A stretch of 5,655 bases of DNA from SIG603 sp964369225. GTDB lineage: Bacteria; Bacillota; Clostridia; Oscillospirales; Acutalibacteraceae. Position 1 is the stretch's first letter; every line of letters begins with the position of its first letter. The position numbers and the translations under genes were made by a program. The DNA is taken from the NCBI GenBank assembly GCA_964369225.1, contig CAYJER010000072.1, positions 1 through 5,655 of the forward strand. Direction: 5' to 3'. The notes under the pieces are model-generated. The model did not search any database. It saw only the letters and a list, made by a program, of their open reading frames with translations, and was not told the DNA's origin. This document shows, one piece after another, positions 1 through 5,508 of this stretch.

Positions 1-24
1 AAAACATTTTATTTTTTGGAGCTT

Positions 25-48
25 AAGTGTCACCTATCATTGACACTT
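25..48. repeat. 8-bp inverted repeat upstream of guaB
   Basis: AAGTGTCA (25-32) and TGACACTT (41-48) are exact reverse complements separated by 8 bases. The repeat lies about 36 bp upstream of the guaB -35 box. It is not followed by a T-run on either strand, so it is a poor intrinsic terminator. It could be an operator, or the end of an upstream transcript. Its right arm also contains TTGACA (40-45), a perfect -35 hexamer, but only a weak TACAAA lies at the correct spacing (63-68). Function is unknown; the symmetry itself is plain in the sequence. Confidence 0.45.
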
Positions 49-83
49 CTACATTTTATCCATACAAAATATTATAATTACAC

Positions 84-113
84 TTGACTTCATACTAGAA
101 TACATGCTATAAT
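84..113 (+). promoter_or_regulatory. Extended -10 promoter of guaB
   Basis: A -35 box TTGACT (84-89) and a consensus -10 box TATAAT (108-113) are separated by 18 bp. The -10 box is preceded by TGC (105-107), giving the extended TGnTATAAT form. Transcription would start near 120, leaving a short leader of about 37 bases before the ATG at 157. That leader is too short for a purine riboswitch, so regulation, if any, probably acts at the promoter. Confidence 0.8.
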
Positions 114-140
114 GTAATATCTTATACACAGCTTTTTGCG

Positions 141-149
141 AAAGGGAAG
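141..149 (+). promoter_or_regulatory. guaB ribosome binding site
   Basis: AAAGGGAAG lies 7 bases before the ATG at 157 and so supports that start. The frame is open back to a TTG at 136, but a start there would place this Shine-Dalgarno inside the coding region and add seven residues not expected for the family. Confidence 0.65.
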
Positions 150-156
150 TGAAAAT

Positions 157-1635
157 ATGTTAGAAATTAATTACGAAAACAAATTTATTAAAGAAGGTCT
201 TACTTTTGATGACGTTTTATTAGTACCTGCGGAGTCTAATGTTTTGCCAAGTCAAGTAGATTTTTCCTCTTATCTGACAAAAAAAATCAAGCTTAATACC
301 CCAATTATAACTGCTGCTATGGACACTGTAACAGAGGCAGATATGGCAATAGCAATAGCTCGTGAGGGTGGCTTAGGTATAATCCATAAAAATATGAATA
401 TAGAAAAACAAGCTGACTTAGTAGATAGAGTTAAACGTTCAGAAAATGGCGTTATAGTTAATCCTTTCTCTTTAACTCCTGATCATCTTGTAAAAGACGC
501 TGATGAATTAATGGGAAGATATAAAATTTCAGGTGTGCCTATCTGTGAGGGCGACAAGCTAGTTGGAATTATCACAAACCGTGACATTAGATTTATGACA
601 GCTCAAGATTTTACTCAACCTTGTAAAGATGTTATGACTAAAGATAGACTTATCACAGCTCCTGTTGGAACAACTTTAAAAGATGCTCAAGAAATCTTAA
701 GAAGACACAGAATAGAGAAGTTACCTATAGTTGACTCTGAGGGAAGACTAAAAGGACTTATCACAATTAAAGACATAGAAAAAGCTGTACAATATCCATT
801 ATCTGCAAGAGACTCTGGCGGAAGACTTCTTTGCGGAGCTGCTATTGGAGCTACAGACGATGTACTAGAAAGAGTAGCTGCACTAATTGCCTCTGGAGTA
901 GACGTTGTAGCACTAGACTCGGCTCATGGACATAACATTGGCGTTTTAAACGCAATAAATAAAGTTAAGACAGCATACCCTGATCTTCAATTAATCGGCG
1001 GTAACATTGCTACTGCAGAGGGTGCAAAGGCTCTAATAGATGCTGGCGCCGACTGCGTAAAGGTTGGTATTGGACCTGGTTCAATTTGCACAACTCGTGT
1101 TGTAGCCGGTATTGGTGTTCCACAAATCACAGCGGTTTATGATGCTGCATGTGAAGCTGCAAAACATGGTATTCCTGTAATTGCTGACGGCGGTATTAAG
1201 TTCAGCGGTGATATAGTTAAGGCTCTAGGCGCTGGCGCTAGTATTGTTATGCTAGGATCTATGGTTGCTGGTTGTAAAGAATCTCCTGGTGATTATGAAC
1301 TATACCAAGGCAGACAATTTAAAGTTTACAGAGGCATGGGAAGTCTAGGCGCTATGAATAAAGGTAGTTCAGACAGATACTTCCAAGCTAGCGATAGAAA
1401 ACATGTTCCAGAAGGTGTTGAGGGTAGAGTTCCTTACAAAGGACCTTTAGCAGACACTATCTATCAATTAATTGGTGGATTAAGATCTGGTATGGGTTAT
1501 ACTGGTTGTGCTAATATAGGCGAGCTACACTCTAAGGCTAAATTTGTAAGAATTACAGGCGCTGGCCTTAAAGAGAGCCATCCTCATGACATAAACATTA
1601 CAAAAGAAGCACCAAACTATTCAGTAAACGCATAA
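157..1635 (+). CDS. guaB: IMP dehydrogenase
   Basis: This enzyme oxidises IMP to XMP with NAD+, the committed step of guanine nucleotide synthesis, in the cytoplasm as a tetramer. From the ATG at 157 the protein is 492 residues, normal for bacterial IMPDH. The N-terminal LTFDDVLLVP (15-24) starts the TIM barrel. Two CBS domains (about 96-210) interrupt it; they usually bind regulatory nucleotides. The catalytic loop GPGSICTTR (306-314) carries the thioimidate cysteine C311. DGGIKFSGDI (344-353) binds phosphate, and GMGSLGAM is at 393-400. The mobile flap holds the Arg-Tyr dyad (R407-Y408) and EGRVPYKG (422-429). The C-terminal potassium-site region GAGLKESHPHDI (468-479) is intact. The gene has its own promoter and terminator, so it is probably transcribed alone. 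Nothing is missing or odd; identification is secure. Confidence 0.98.
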   Translation: MLEINYENKFIKEGLTFDDVLLVPAESNVLPSQVDFSSYLTKKIKLNTPIITAAMDTVTEADMAIAIAREGGLGIIHKNMNIEKQADLVDRVKRSENGVIVNPFSLTPDHLVKDADELMGRYKISGVPICEGDKLVGIITNRDIRFMTAQDFTQPCKDVMTKDRLITAPVGTTLKDAQEILRRHRIEKLPIVDSEGRLKGLITIKDIEKAVQYPLSARDSGGRLLCGAAIGATDDVLERVAALIASGVDVVALDSAHGHNIGVLNAINKVKTAYPDLQLIGGNIATAEGAKALIDAGADCVKVGIGPGSICTTRVVAGIGVPQITAVYDAACEAAKHGIPVIADGGIKFSGDIVKALGAGASIVMLGSMVAGCKESPGDYELYQGRQFKVYRGMGSLGAMNKGSSDRYFQASDRKHVPEGVEGRVPYKGPLADTIYQLIGGLRSGMGYTGCANIGELHSKAKFVRITGAGLKESHPHDINITKEAPNYSVNA

Positions 1636-1644
1636 ATTATATTT

Positions 1645-1669
1645 AAGGAGGGTTTATACCCTCCTTTTT
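1645..1669 (+). terminator. guaB intrinsic terminator
   Basis: A 9-bp perfect stem, AAGGAGGGT (1645-1653) with ACCCTCCTT (1658-1666), closes a TTAT loop and runs into a T tract ending at 1669. It begins nine bases after the guaB stop codon. It is a textbook Rho-independent terminator and should separate guaB from the downstream genes. Confidence 0.9.
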
Positions 1670-1698
1670 AAATAACTTAAGACTACATTTGATAAAAC

Positions 1699-1877
1699 AT
1701 TGTAGGGGAGGGTCTCCGTGCCCTCCCGAAAGCCAGCGATTAAACCCCACTTCTCGGGAGGGCACGGAGACCCTCCCCTACAATATATTAATAAATTTAT
1801 TTTTATACATACAAAATTTTTATTATAAAAATCATTTAATAAAAAAATCCGCAAGGATTTTCACATGAACTTTTCAC
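1699..1877 (-). repeat. Interspersed palindromic repeat element, copy 1
   Basis: This intergenic element matches, in reverse complement, the sequence at 5509-5655. Read on the minus strand it starts with GTGAAAAGT (1877-1869). It continues through a small hairpin (1861-1844) and an AT-rich stretch ending in TTTATTAATATATTG, then enters a perfect inverted repeat. The inverted repeat has two 31-bp arms (1699-1729 and 1754-1784) with no mismatch and a 24-base loop (1730-1753). Each arm can also fold alone: GGGAGGG (1706-1712) pairs with CCCTCCC (1721-1727). There is no credible ORF in it; the open frame across it on the minus strand looks accidental. The outer tip ATTGTAGGGG resembles short repeats I recall from clostridial genomes, possibly REP/MITE-like, but I cannot confirm the family. 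Confidence 0.88.
1844..1861. terminator. Small hairpin in repeat copy 1, possible terminator
   Basis: AAAATCC (1844-1850) pairs with GGATTTT (1855-1861) around a GCAA loop. On the minus strand the stem continues into seven T's, so it looks like a weak terminator facing leftward. On the + strand only four T's follow, all within the stem. It lies 47 bases before the beta-helix gene start and might shape that gene's 5' leader. The same hairpin recurs at 5524-5541. Confidence 0.4.
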
Positions 1878-1896
1878 CTTTAATCTTTAGTCCAAA

Positions 1897-1903
1897 AAAG
1901 GAG
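1897..1903 (+). promoter_or_regulatory. Ribosome binding site of the beta-helix gene
   Basis: AAAGGAG ends 5 bases before the ATG at 1909 and is a near-consensus Shine-Dalgarno, which fixes the start. I see no convincing -35/-10 pair between the repeat and this site; AT-rich sequence such as TATAAA around 1824 is only a weak candidate -10. Confidence 0.75.
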
Positions 1904-1908
1904 TTAAT

Positions 1909-3093
1909 ATGTATACTTTAAAAGCAATAACAAATATTGGTGAGTTTAATTACGAACTAGACAACACAGGCAAAACTGATGTTTCTGAAAAATTACAAAA
2001 TATTTTTAATGAGTTATCTCAAATCGATGATATCTCTGTTACAATGATTTTTTCACCCGGTTGCTTCCTTTTAGATAAGCCAATAACTGTAAAAATTCCT
2101 AGCATTGCCATTAAAGGCACTGGCCATGGCGGTGTAGAAATTCACGGAAATAATACTATCTCTGGTACAGTAATTAGATTTAGCAAAAATTGTGGTTCTG
2201 AATGTATTGTTTTTGAGACTGCTAAAAGAAAGAGTTCATTTCCAGTCGGCGAAACTCCATGGAAATACGGCAGTTTAAAAGTTTCTTTAGAGCGTATTAA
2301 TTTTGTGGGGCATAATAATACCGGTGTTGATACGGCAGGTGGATACAGCAGATTTAAAGGAGATAACCCAAACTTTAGAGAGCTTAAGTGGTATCCTACT
2401 AAGGATAGATACGAAAACGCTGAAAAAGATGGTCAAAAAGCTATTGTCTTAAAACAACTTGAAGGCGATAAAATAGAGATGTTCGACATGCAGTACTGCT
2501 ACTTCACAGAGGTTTTTACAGCAGTAGATGTAGAGGCTAGCGACGTTTCTACAATTCATCATTGTTGGTTTGCACAGTTAGTTGATGGCATTGTATATCA
2601 TGGTCCTGGGCAAGTGTTTAGTCTGCATGACAACTGCTTTGCAGATTTAGAAACAGGCGTTAAAATGGAGCAAAATATGGCGAGTACTTTTCACGACAAT
2701 GGTTTTGCCTATGTTAGCAAATGCTTTATTTTGAACAATGCCGAGGAGCTTAGTATTCACCACAACACAGTAAAAAACTGGGCAATGGCTACTGGTACAG
2801 CCTCTTGTTCTGCCTTTTTATATTTAGGTGGAAAATCTAGGAATGTTTCTATAGATGCGAATGTAATTCACAATGCTATGGAAAGCCACGTTAAAACAAG
2901 AACTATAGATGAAACACCAAACGGCAGAGCCTTTATACAGGTGGAAAACTGTAAAAACCTTATGTTTACAAATAATCTTGTAGACACTTTCCAAACTAAG
3001 CCAGCTGTAAAATTTGTTTCTTGCACAAATGTGATGACAAACAACAACCTTATTCAGCCTGAAACTGATATGAACGAAATAGAAGTGGTGTAA
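1909..3093 (+). CDS. Right-handed beta-helix (pectate lyase-like fold) protein, function unknown
   Basis: The 394-residue protein has no signal peptide or membrane segment and should be cytoplasmic. The N-terminus (1-60) looks like a cap followed by the first strand. After IKGTGHGG (68-75) come repeated short strand-turn rungs with Asn/His-rich turns, for example IHHCW (216-220), HDN (240-242), HDNGF (262-266), HHNTV (284-288) and TNNL (354-357). This pattern is typical of right-handed parallel beta-helices, which often bind or cleave carbohydrates. An insert at about 140-175 (rich in Trp, Tyr, Lys, Asp) interrupts the helix and may form a substrate or oligomer loop. The IKGTGHGG turn and GPGQ (232-235) recall inulin fructotransferases. 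By a from-memory alignment, however, that family's Asp/Glu catalytic pair falls on H218 and V229, so the activity is not supported. The gene is followed 2 bases later by a DUF1294-type gene. Fold is fairly sure; function is not. Confidence 0.75.
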   Translation: MYTLKAITNIGEFNYELDNTGKTDVSEKLQNIFNELSQIDDISVTMIFSPGCFLLDKPITVKIPSIAIKGTGHGGVEIHGNNTISGTVIRFSKNCGSECIVFETAKRKSSFPVGETPWKYGSLKVSLERINFVGHNNTGVDTAGGYSRFKGDNPNFRELKWYPTKDRYENAEKDGQKAIVLKQLEGDKIEMFDMQYCYFTEVFTAVDVEASDVSTIHHCWFAQLVDGIVYHGPGQVFSLHDNCFADLETGVKMEQNMASTFHDNGFAYVSKCFILNNAEELSIHHNTVKNWAMATGTASCSAFLYLGGKSRNVSIDANVIHNAMESHVKTRTIDETPNGRAFIQVENCKNLMFTNNLVDTFQTKPAVKFVSCTNVMTNNNLIQPETDMNEIEVV

Positions 3094-3095
3094 CA

Positions 3096-3374
3096 ATGCT
3101 AATTTATATATTAACAGGATATTTTGTGCTTATAAATTTAATAGCCTATATTGTTTGCTATGTAGACAAACGAAAAGCGATTAAGAATAAGTATAGAATA
3201 CAAGAAAAAACCTTGCTTATATTGTCTGCTTTAGGCGGTGCTTTAGGATTCTTTATTGGAATGAAACATCATAGACATAAGACAAAAAAAGCGAAATTTT
3301 ATATTACAGTTCCTATATTAATGGTTTTAGAAATAGCAGGATTTATATATTTATTATATATTCTGTTGTTTTAA
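3096..3374 (+). CDS. DUF1294-type small membrane protein
   Basis: This 92-residue protein has three predicted hydrophobic segments (about 3-21, 38-56 and 69-91). Between the first two lies the basic segment VDKRKAIKNKYRIQEKTL (23-40). After the second comes GMKHHRHKTKKAKF (55-68). The DKxxA, RIxEkTL, GGalG and RHKTxKxxF pattern matches the DUF1294 family, whose function is unknown; the usual proline in RIPE is a glutamine here. The ATG lies two bases after the stop of the beta-helix gene with no strong Shine-Dalgarno, so translation is probably coupled. No clear terminator follows, so this transcript may read into the riboswitch leader. Family assignment is from motif recall, fairly confident. 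Confidence 0.85.
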   Translation: MLIYILTGYFVLINLIAYIVCYVDKRKAIKNKYRIQEKTLLILSALGGALGFFIGMKHHRHKTKKAKFYITVPILMVLEIAGFIYLLYILLF

Positions 3375-3384
3375 CTCTTAAACC

Positions 3385-3413
3385 TTGACTTTTGATAATA
3401 TATATGATATTCT
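3385..3413 (+). promoter_or_regulatory. Promoter of the riboswitch-controlled ABC operon
   Basis: TTGACT (3385-3390) and TATTCT (3408-3413) are 17 bp apart, and TGA (3405-3407) precedes the -10 as an extended motif. The predicted start is near 3420, about 25 bases before the riboswitch P1 stem. The -10 matches consensus at four of six positions. The placement just upstream of the aptamer makes it the best candidate promoter. Confidence 0.6.
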
Positions 3414-3420
3414 TATCAAA
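3391..3420. promoter_or_regulatory. Inverted repeat overlapping the promoter, possible operator
   Basis: TTTGATAA (3391-3398) and TTATCAAA (3413-3420) are exact reverse complements with a 14-base spacer, and they flank the -10 box. A dimeric repressor could bind here. The half-sites loosely resemble Fur-family sites (TGATAAT), but the spacing is not that of a standard Fur box, and AT-rich DNA yields such repeats by chance. There is no T-run, so it is unlikely to be a terminator for the preceding gene. Confidence 0.35.
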
Positions 3421-3445
3421 GAAACACATACAACTTAATAATTAA

Positions 3446-3604
3446 CATATATGGCGTACCTTTTGGGTAATTAAAAGGGAAGTTGGGTGAGAATCCCACA
3501 CAGAGCCGCTGCTGTATTAGTGTAGTTTTAAATAAATACCACTGATTTTTTCGGGAAGGTTTTTAAAGCGATGATGCTAGAGTCAGAATACCTACCATAT
3601 TATG
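3446..3604 (+). ncRNA. Cobalamin (B12) riboswitch aptamer
   Basis: The conserved cobalamin riboswitch blocks appear in order: AAAAGGGAA (3473-3481), GGGTGAGAATCCC (3485-3497), GCCGCTGCTGTA (3505-3516), CCACTG (3539-3544), GGGAAGG (3553-3559), GCGATGATGC (3568-3577) and the B12-box region AGAGTCAGAATACC (3579-3592). The closing P1 stem can form between CATATATGG (3446-3454) and CCATATTATG (3595-3604) with one bulge. GGTA (3466-3469) can pair with TACC (3589-3592) as P2. This RNA binds a cobalamin such as adenosylcobalamin and usually switches off B12 synthesis or transport genes. Here it lies upstream of two ABC permeases, with an intrinsic terminator between. Identification is confident; the preferred cobalamin form cannot be told. 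Confidence 0.95.
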
Positions 3605-3639
3605 TGCAATAATACTTTTCGGACTTTAGAAGTTTTGCA
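3605..3639 (+). promoter_or_regulatory. Hairpin after the aptamer, candidate P13/expression-platform element
   Basis: TGCAA (3605-3609) can pair with TTGCA (3635-3639), and ACTT (3614-3617) with AAGT (3630-3633), leaving a loop with TTCGGAC (3618-3624). In many cobalamin riboswitches a hairpin just 3' of P1 supplies the loop (L13) that kisses L5 of the aptamer. Position and shape fit that role. The 5' strand of this hairpin also overlaps a segment that can pair with the terminator loop, so it may be the switching strand. This is inferred from pairing only. Confidence 0.45.
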
Positions 3640-3667
3640 TTTAACACAAAGGCATATTTGCATTTTC

Positions 3668-3709
3668 AGCTTAAACTTAAGGGTATTATTCTTGAGTTTA
3701 AGCTTTTTT
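3668..3709 (+). terminator. Riboswitch-controlled intrinsic terminator
   Basis: A 14-bp stem, AGCTTAAACTTAAG (3668-3681) with CTTGAGTTTAAGCT (3691-3704), contains a single T-G wobble and closes a 9-base loop. It is followed by a T run to 3709. It lies between the B12 aptamer and the first permease start, so it is the likely off-state of a transcription-attenuation riboswitch. On ligand binding transcription should stop here. Confidence 0.92.
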
Positions 3710-3716
3710 ATTGTAG

Positions 3717-3723
3717 AAAGGGA
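3717..3723 (+). promoter_or_regulatory. Ribosome binding site setting a TTG start
   Basis: AAAGGGA ends 5 bases before a TTG at 3729 and is the only plausible Shine-Dalgarno for the first permease. The next in-frame ATG is at codon 41, after the first membrane helix, so TTG is the real start. Confidence 0.75.
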
Positions 3724-3728
3724 TCAAA

Positions 3729-4673
3729 TTGAAAATACTTAAAAACAAATGGTTCAGTCGAATAATACAGATAATATTAGCTTTATTTGGAATAAGCATA
3801 ATTACATTTTTAATAATTTACCTTTCGCCTGTTGACCCTGTTAGGGCAATGTTCGCAACCAGTGGAACAGTTCCTACAGAAGAAGTCTTAGAACAAATGA
3901 GGGAAGAACTAGGCCTTAACAGACCATTTTACATTCAGTATTTCGACTGGCTTTGGAACTGTTTAAGGGGAGATTTTGGAACGTCTCTAACTCATGGAAC
4001 TCCTGTAATTGACCAATTAATGGGTCGCCTACTCCCTACTTTAAGCCTTACATTGCTTGCAGTTTTATTCATGATAATATTAGCTTTGCCACTTGGCATT
4101 CTCTCGGCACTTCACCAAAACAAATTTATCGACTACATAATGAGGTTTATAAGTTTTATAGCAATTTCTATGCCAAACTTTTGGGTAGGGTTACTGTTAA
4201 TGTATTTTTTAGGATTACAATTAGGTTTAGTAAACGTAGCTTCCTCTGAAATGAATTTCGAGAAAATGTTTTTACCAGCACTTACACTAGCATTCTCTAT
4301 GGCAGGAAAATACGCAAGACAAGTAAGGGCTTTAGTGTTGGACGAGCTAAATCAAGACTATGTAATTGGTGCTAAATCTCGTGGAGTTTCTTCTACTGTA
4401 ACACTATGGAAACACATTATTCCTAATGCCGTCTTGCCACTAATCACTTTGTTGGGTCTTTCTATTGGTTCGCTTTTAGGTGGAACTGCCGTTGTTGAAA
4501 TTATATTCTCGTATCCTGGGCTTGGAAGTTTAGCAATTTCTGCAATAACTGCCATGGATTACCCATTAATTCAAGGCTTTGTTCTTTGGTTAGCCTTAGT
4601 TTATATGATAGTTAATATAATAGTAGATATTTCTTATGAATACCTCGACCCTAGACTTAGAAAAGGAGCTTAA
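3729..4673 (+). CDS. ABC transporter permease, DppB/OppB/NikB type (candidate cobalt/nickel or peptide)
   Basis: This is one of two inner-membrane subunits of a binding-protein-dependent importer. The 314-residue length equals that recalled for E. coli NikB. It opens with a helix at about 11-31, then the DppB-type external segment containing VPTEEVLEQMREELGLNRP (48-66) and GDFGTSL (81-87). Further hydrophobic helices lie near 104-126, 136-166, 181-191, 229-255 and 280-300. The EAA-like cytoplasmic loop that docks the ATPase is at about 204-236 (DELNQDYVIGAKSRGV, then KHIIPNAVLP). GGTAVVEIIFSYPGLGSL (251-268) and the C-terminal LDPRLRKG (306-313) are family signatures. It starts at TTG. The B12 riboswitch upstream favours cobalt or another B12-pathway substrate, but family members also carry nickel and peptides. 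Family is certain; substrate is inferred. Confidence 0.93.
   Translation: MKILKNKWFSRIIQIILALFGISIITFLIIYLSPVDPVRAMFATSGTVPTEEVLEQMREELGLNRPFYIQYFDWLWNCLRGDFGTSLTHGTPVIDQLMGRLLPTLSLTLLAVLFMIILALPLGILSALHQNKFIDYIMRFISFIAISMPNFWVGLLLMYFLGLQLGLVNVASSEMNFEKMFLPALTLAFSMAGKYARQVRALVLDELNQDYVIGAKSRGVSSTVTLWKHIIPNAVLPLITLLGLSIGSLLGGTAVVEIIFSYPGLGSLAISAITAMDYPLIQGFVLWLALVYMIVNIIVDISYEYLDPRLRKGA
4661..4668 (+). promoter_or_regulatory. Ribosome binding site of the second permease, inside the first
   Basis: AAAAGGAG lies within the last codons of the first permease and 6 bases before the ATG at 4675. It decides that start over the earlier in-frame ATG at 4636, which has no Shine-Dalgarno and would add 13 residues overlapping the preceding gene. 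Confidence 0.85.
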
Positions 4674-4674
4674 T

Positions 4675-5490
4675 ATGATAAGTACAAACATTAGGCTCAA
4701 AATCTTTTCGGCACTTATTCTAGTTATAATATTGATTGCAATTTTCGCCCCTTTTGTAGCACCATACGACCCAAACGAGGCAATTCTCACAAACGCTTAC
4801 AAAAGCCCTAGCGCAGAGCATTTGTTTGGAACCGATAAAATGGGTAGAGATGTTTTCTCAAGAGTTTTATACGGTGCAAGAACTTCTATTTTTTACACTT
4901 CTATACTTGTAGTCATGGTGTTTTTTATAGGTGGTCTTTTAGGAATTATTGCTGGCTATGTAGGCGGTAAAATTGACACAATAATCATGAGAATTTCTGA
5001 CATGATGGTGTCTTTCCCTGGAATGGCTTTAGCAATTGCAATGGCTGGCATGTTAGGCCCTAGTTTAATTAATGCAGTTTTAGCCATTACTATGGTAACA
5101 TGGACAAAATACGCAAGACTTTCAAGGAGTTTAGTTCTTAAAATTCGTAATATGGACTACATTTCAGCCTCCAGATTATCAGGTAGCACACATATTACCA
5201 TAATAATTAAGCATTTAATACCAGCCGTCTTCCCTACCCTATTAATCACTGCCATGTCTGACATGGGTGGAATGATGCTAGAATTAGCTGGGTTTTCTTT
5301 CTTAGGCCTAGGTGCTAGCTCTACTTCTATCGAATGGGGTTACATGTTAAACGAGGGCAGAGAAGCAATGATCTCTTCCCCATGGCTTATGATTTTCCCA
5401 GGACTTGCTATTTTTATTACTGTCATGCTTTTTAACCTTTTAGGCGACAGCGTAAGAGATAAACTAGACCCTAAGTCGGGAACTAAGTGA
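4675..5490 (+). CDS. ABC transporter permease, DppC/OppC/NikC type
   Basis: This is the partner permease; with the first it forms the membrane channel. From the ATG at 4675 it has 271 residues, close to the family norm. It has an N-terminal helix (about 8-29) and then APYDPNEA (29-36). The DppC/NikC signature is FGTDKMGRDVFSRVLYGART (51-70). Hydrophobic helices lie near 75-97, 113-141, 179-196 and 234-256. The EAA loop spans about 154-186 (LKIRNMDYISASRLSGS, then KHLIPAVFP). The C-terminus FNLLGDSVRDKLDPK (253-267) is typical. The gene begins one base after the first permease's stop, so the two are co-transcribed and coupled under the B12 riboswitch. No binding protein or ATPase gene lies in the window, and a repeat element with a possible terminator begins 18 bases after the stop. 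Family is certain; substrate (cobalt favoured) is inferred. Confidence 0.94.
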   Translation: MISTNIRLKIFSALILVIILIAIFAPFVAPYDPNEAILTNAYKSPSAEHLFGTDKMGRDVFSRVLYGARTSIFYTSILVVMVFFIGGLLGIIAGYVGGKIDTIIMRISDMMVSFPGMALAIAMAGMLGPSLINAVLAITMVTWTKYARLSRSLVLKIRNMDYISASRLSGSTHITIIIKHLIPAVFPTLLITAMSDMGGMMLELAGFSFLGLGASSTSIEWGYMLNEGREAMISSPWLMIFPGLAIFITVMLFNLLGDSVRDKLDPKSGTK

Positions 5491-5508
5491 AAAGGTAATA
5501 GTGAAGAG

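Noticed and set aside
136..156. Upstream TTG start for guaB adding seven residues
   Set aside because: The Shine-Dalgarno AAAGGGAAG would lie inside the coding region; ATG at 157 has correct spacing and gives the usual IMPDH N-terminus.
1699..1784. CRISPR-like or tRNA/attachment-site reading of the GC-rich palindrome
   Set aside because: There is one palindrome with a single spacer-like loop, no repeat-spacer array and no tRNA fold; the second copy in inverted orientation shows an interspersed repeat instead.
1654..1854. 66-codon open frame on the minus strand across the intergenic repeat
   Set aside because: It is made of the palindromic repeat and its AT-rich tail, has no Shine-Dalgarno, and its low-complexity protein matches no family I recognise. 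It is explained by the repeat.
2824..3096. 90-codon open frame on the minus strand within the beta-helix gene
   Set aside because: It lies antisense to a well-supported gene and has no recognisable motif or ribosome binding site.
3391..3420. Terminator for the DUF1294-type gene
   Set aside because: The stem is AT-only apart from one G-C pair and no T-run follows; a promoter or operator reading fits better.
4636..4674. Earlier ATG start for the second permease
   Set aside because: It overlaps the first permease and has no ribosome binding site, while ATG at 4675 follows AAAAGGAG at ideal spacing.
4358..4790. Two 64-65 codon minus-strand open frames inside the permease genes
   Set aside because: They are antisense to strongly conserved permease motifs and have no supporting start signals.
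1909..5490. Composite transposon bounded by the two inverted repeats
   Set aside because: No transposase, no visible target-site duplication, and the enclosed genes look like ordinary chromosomal genes with similar base use. Kept only as a possibility within the repeat finding.
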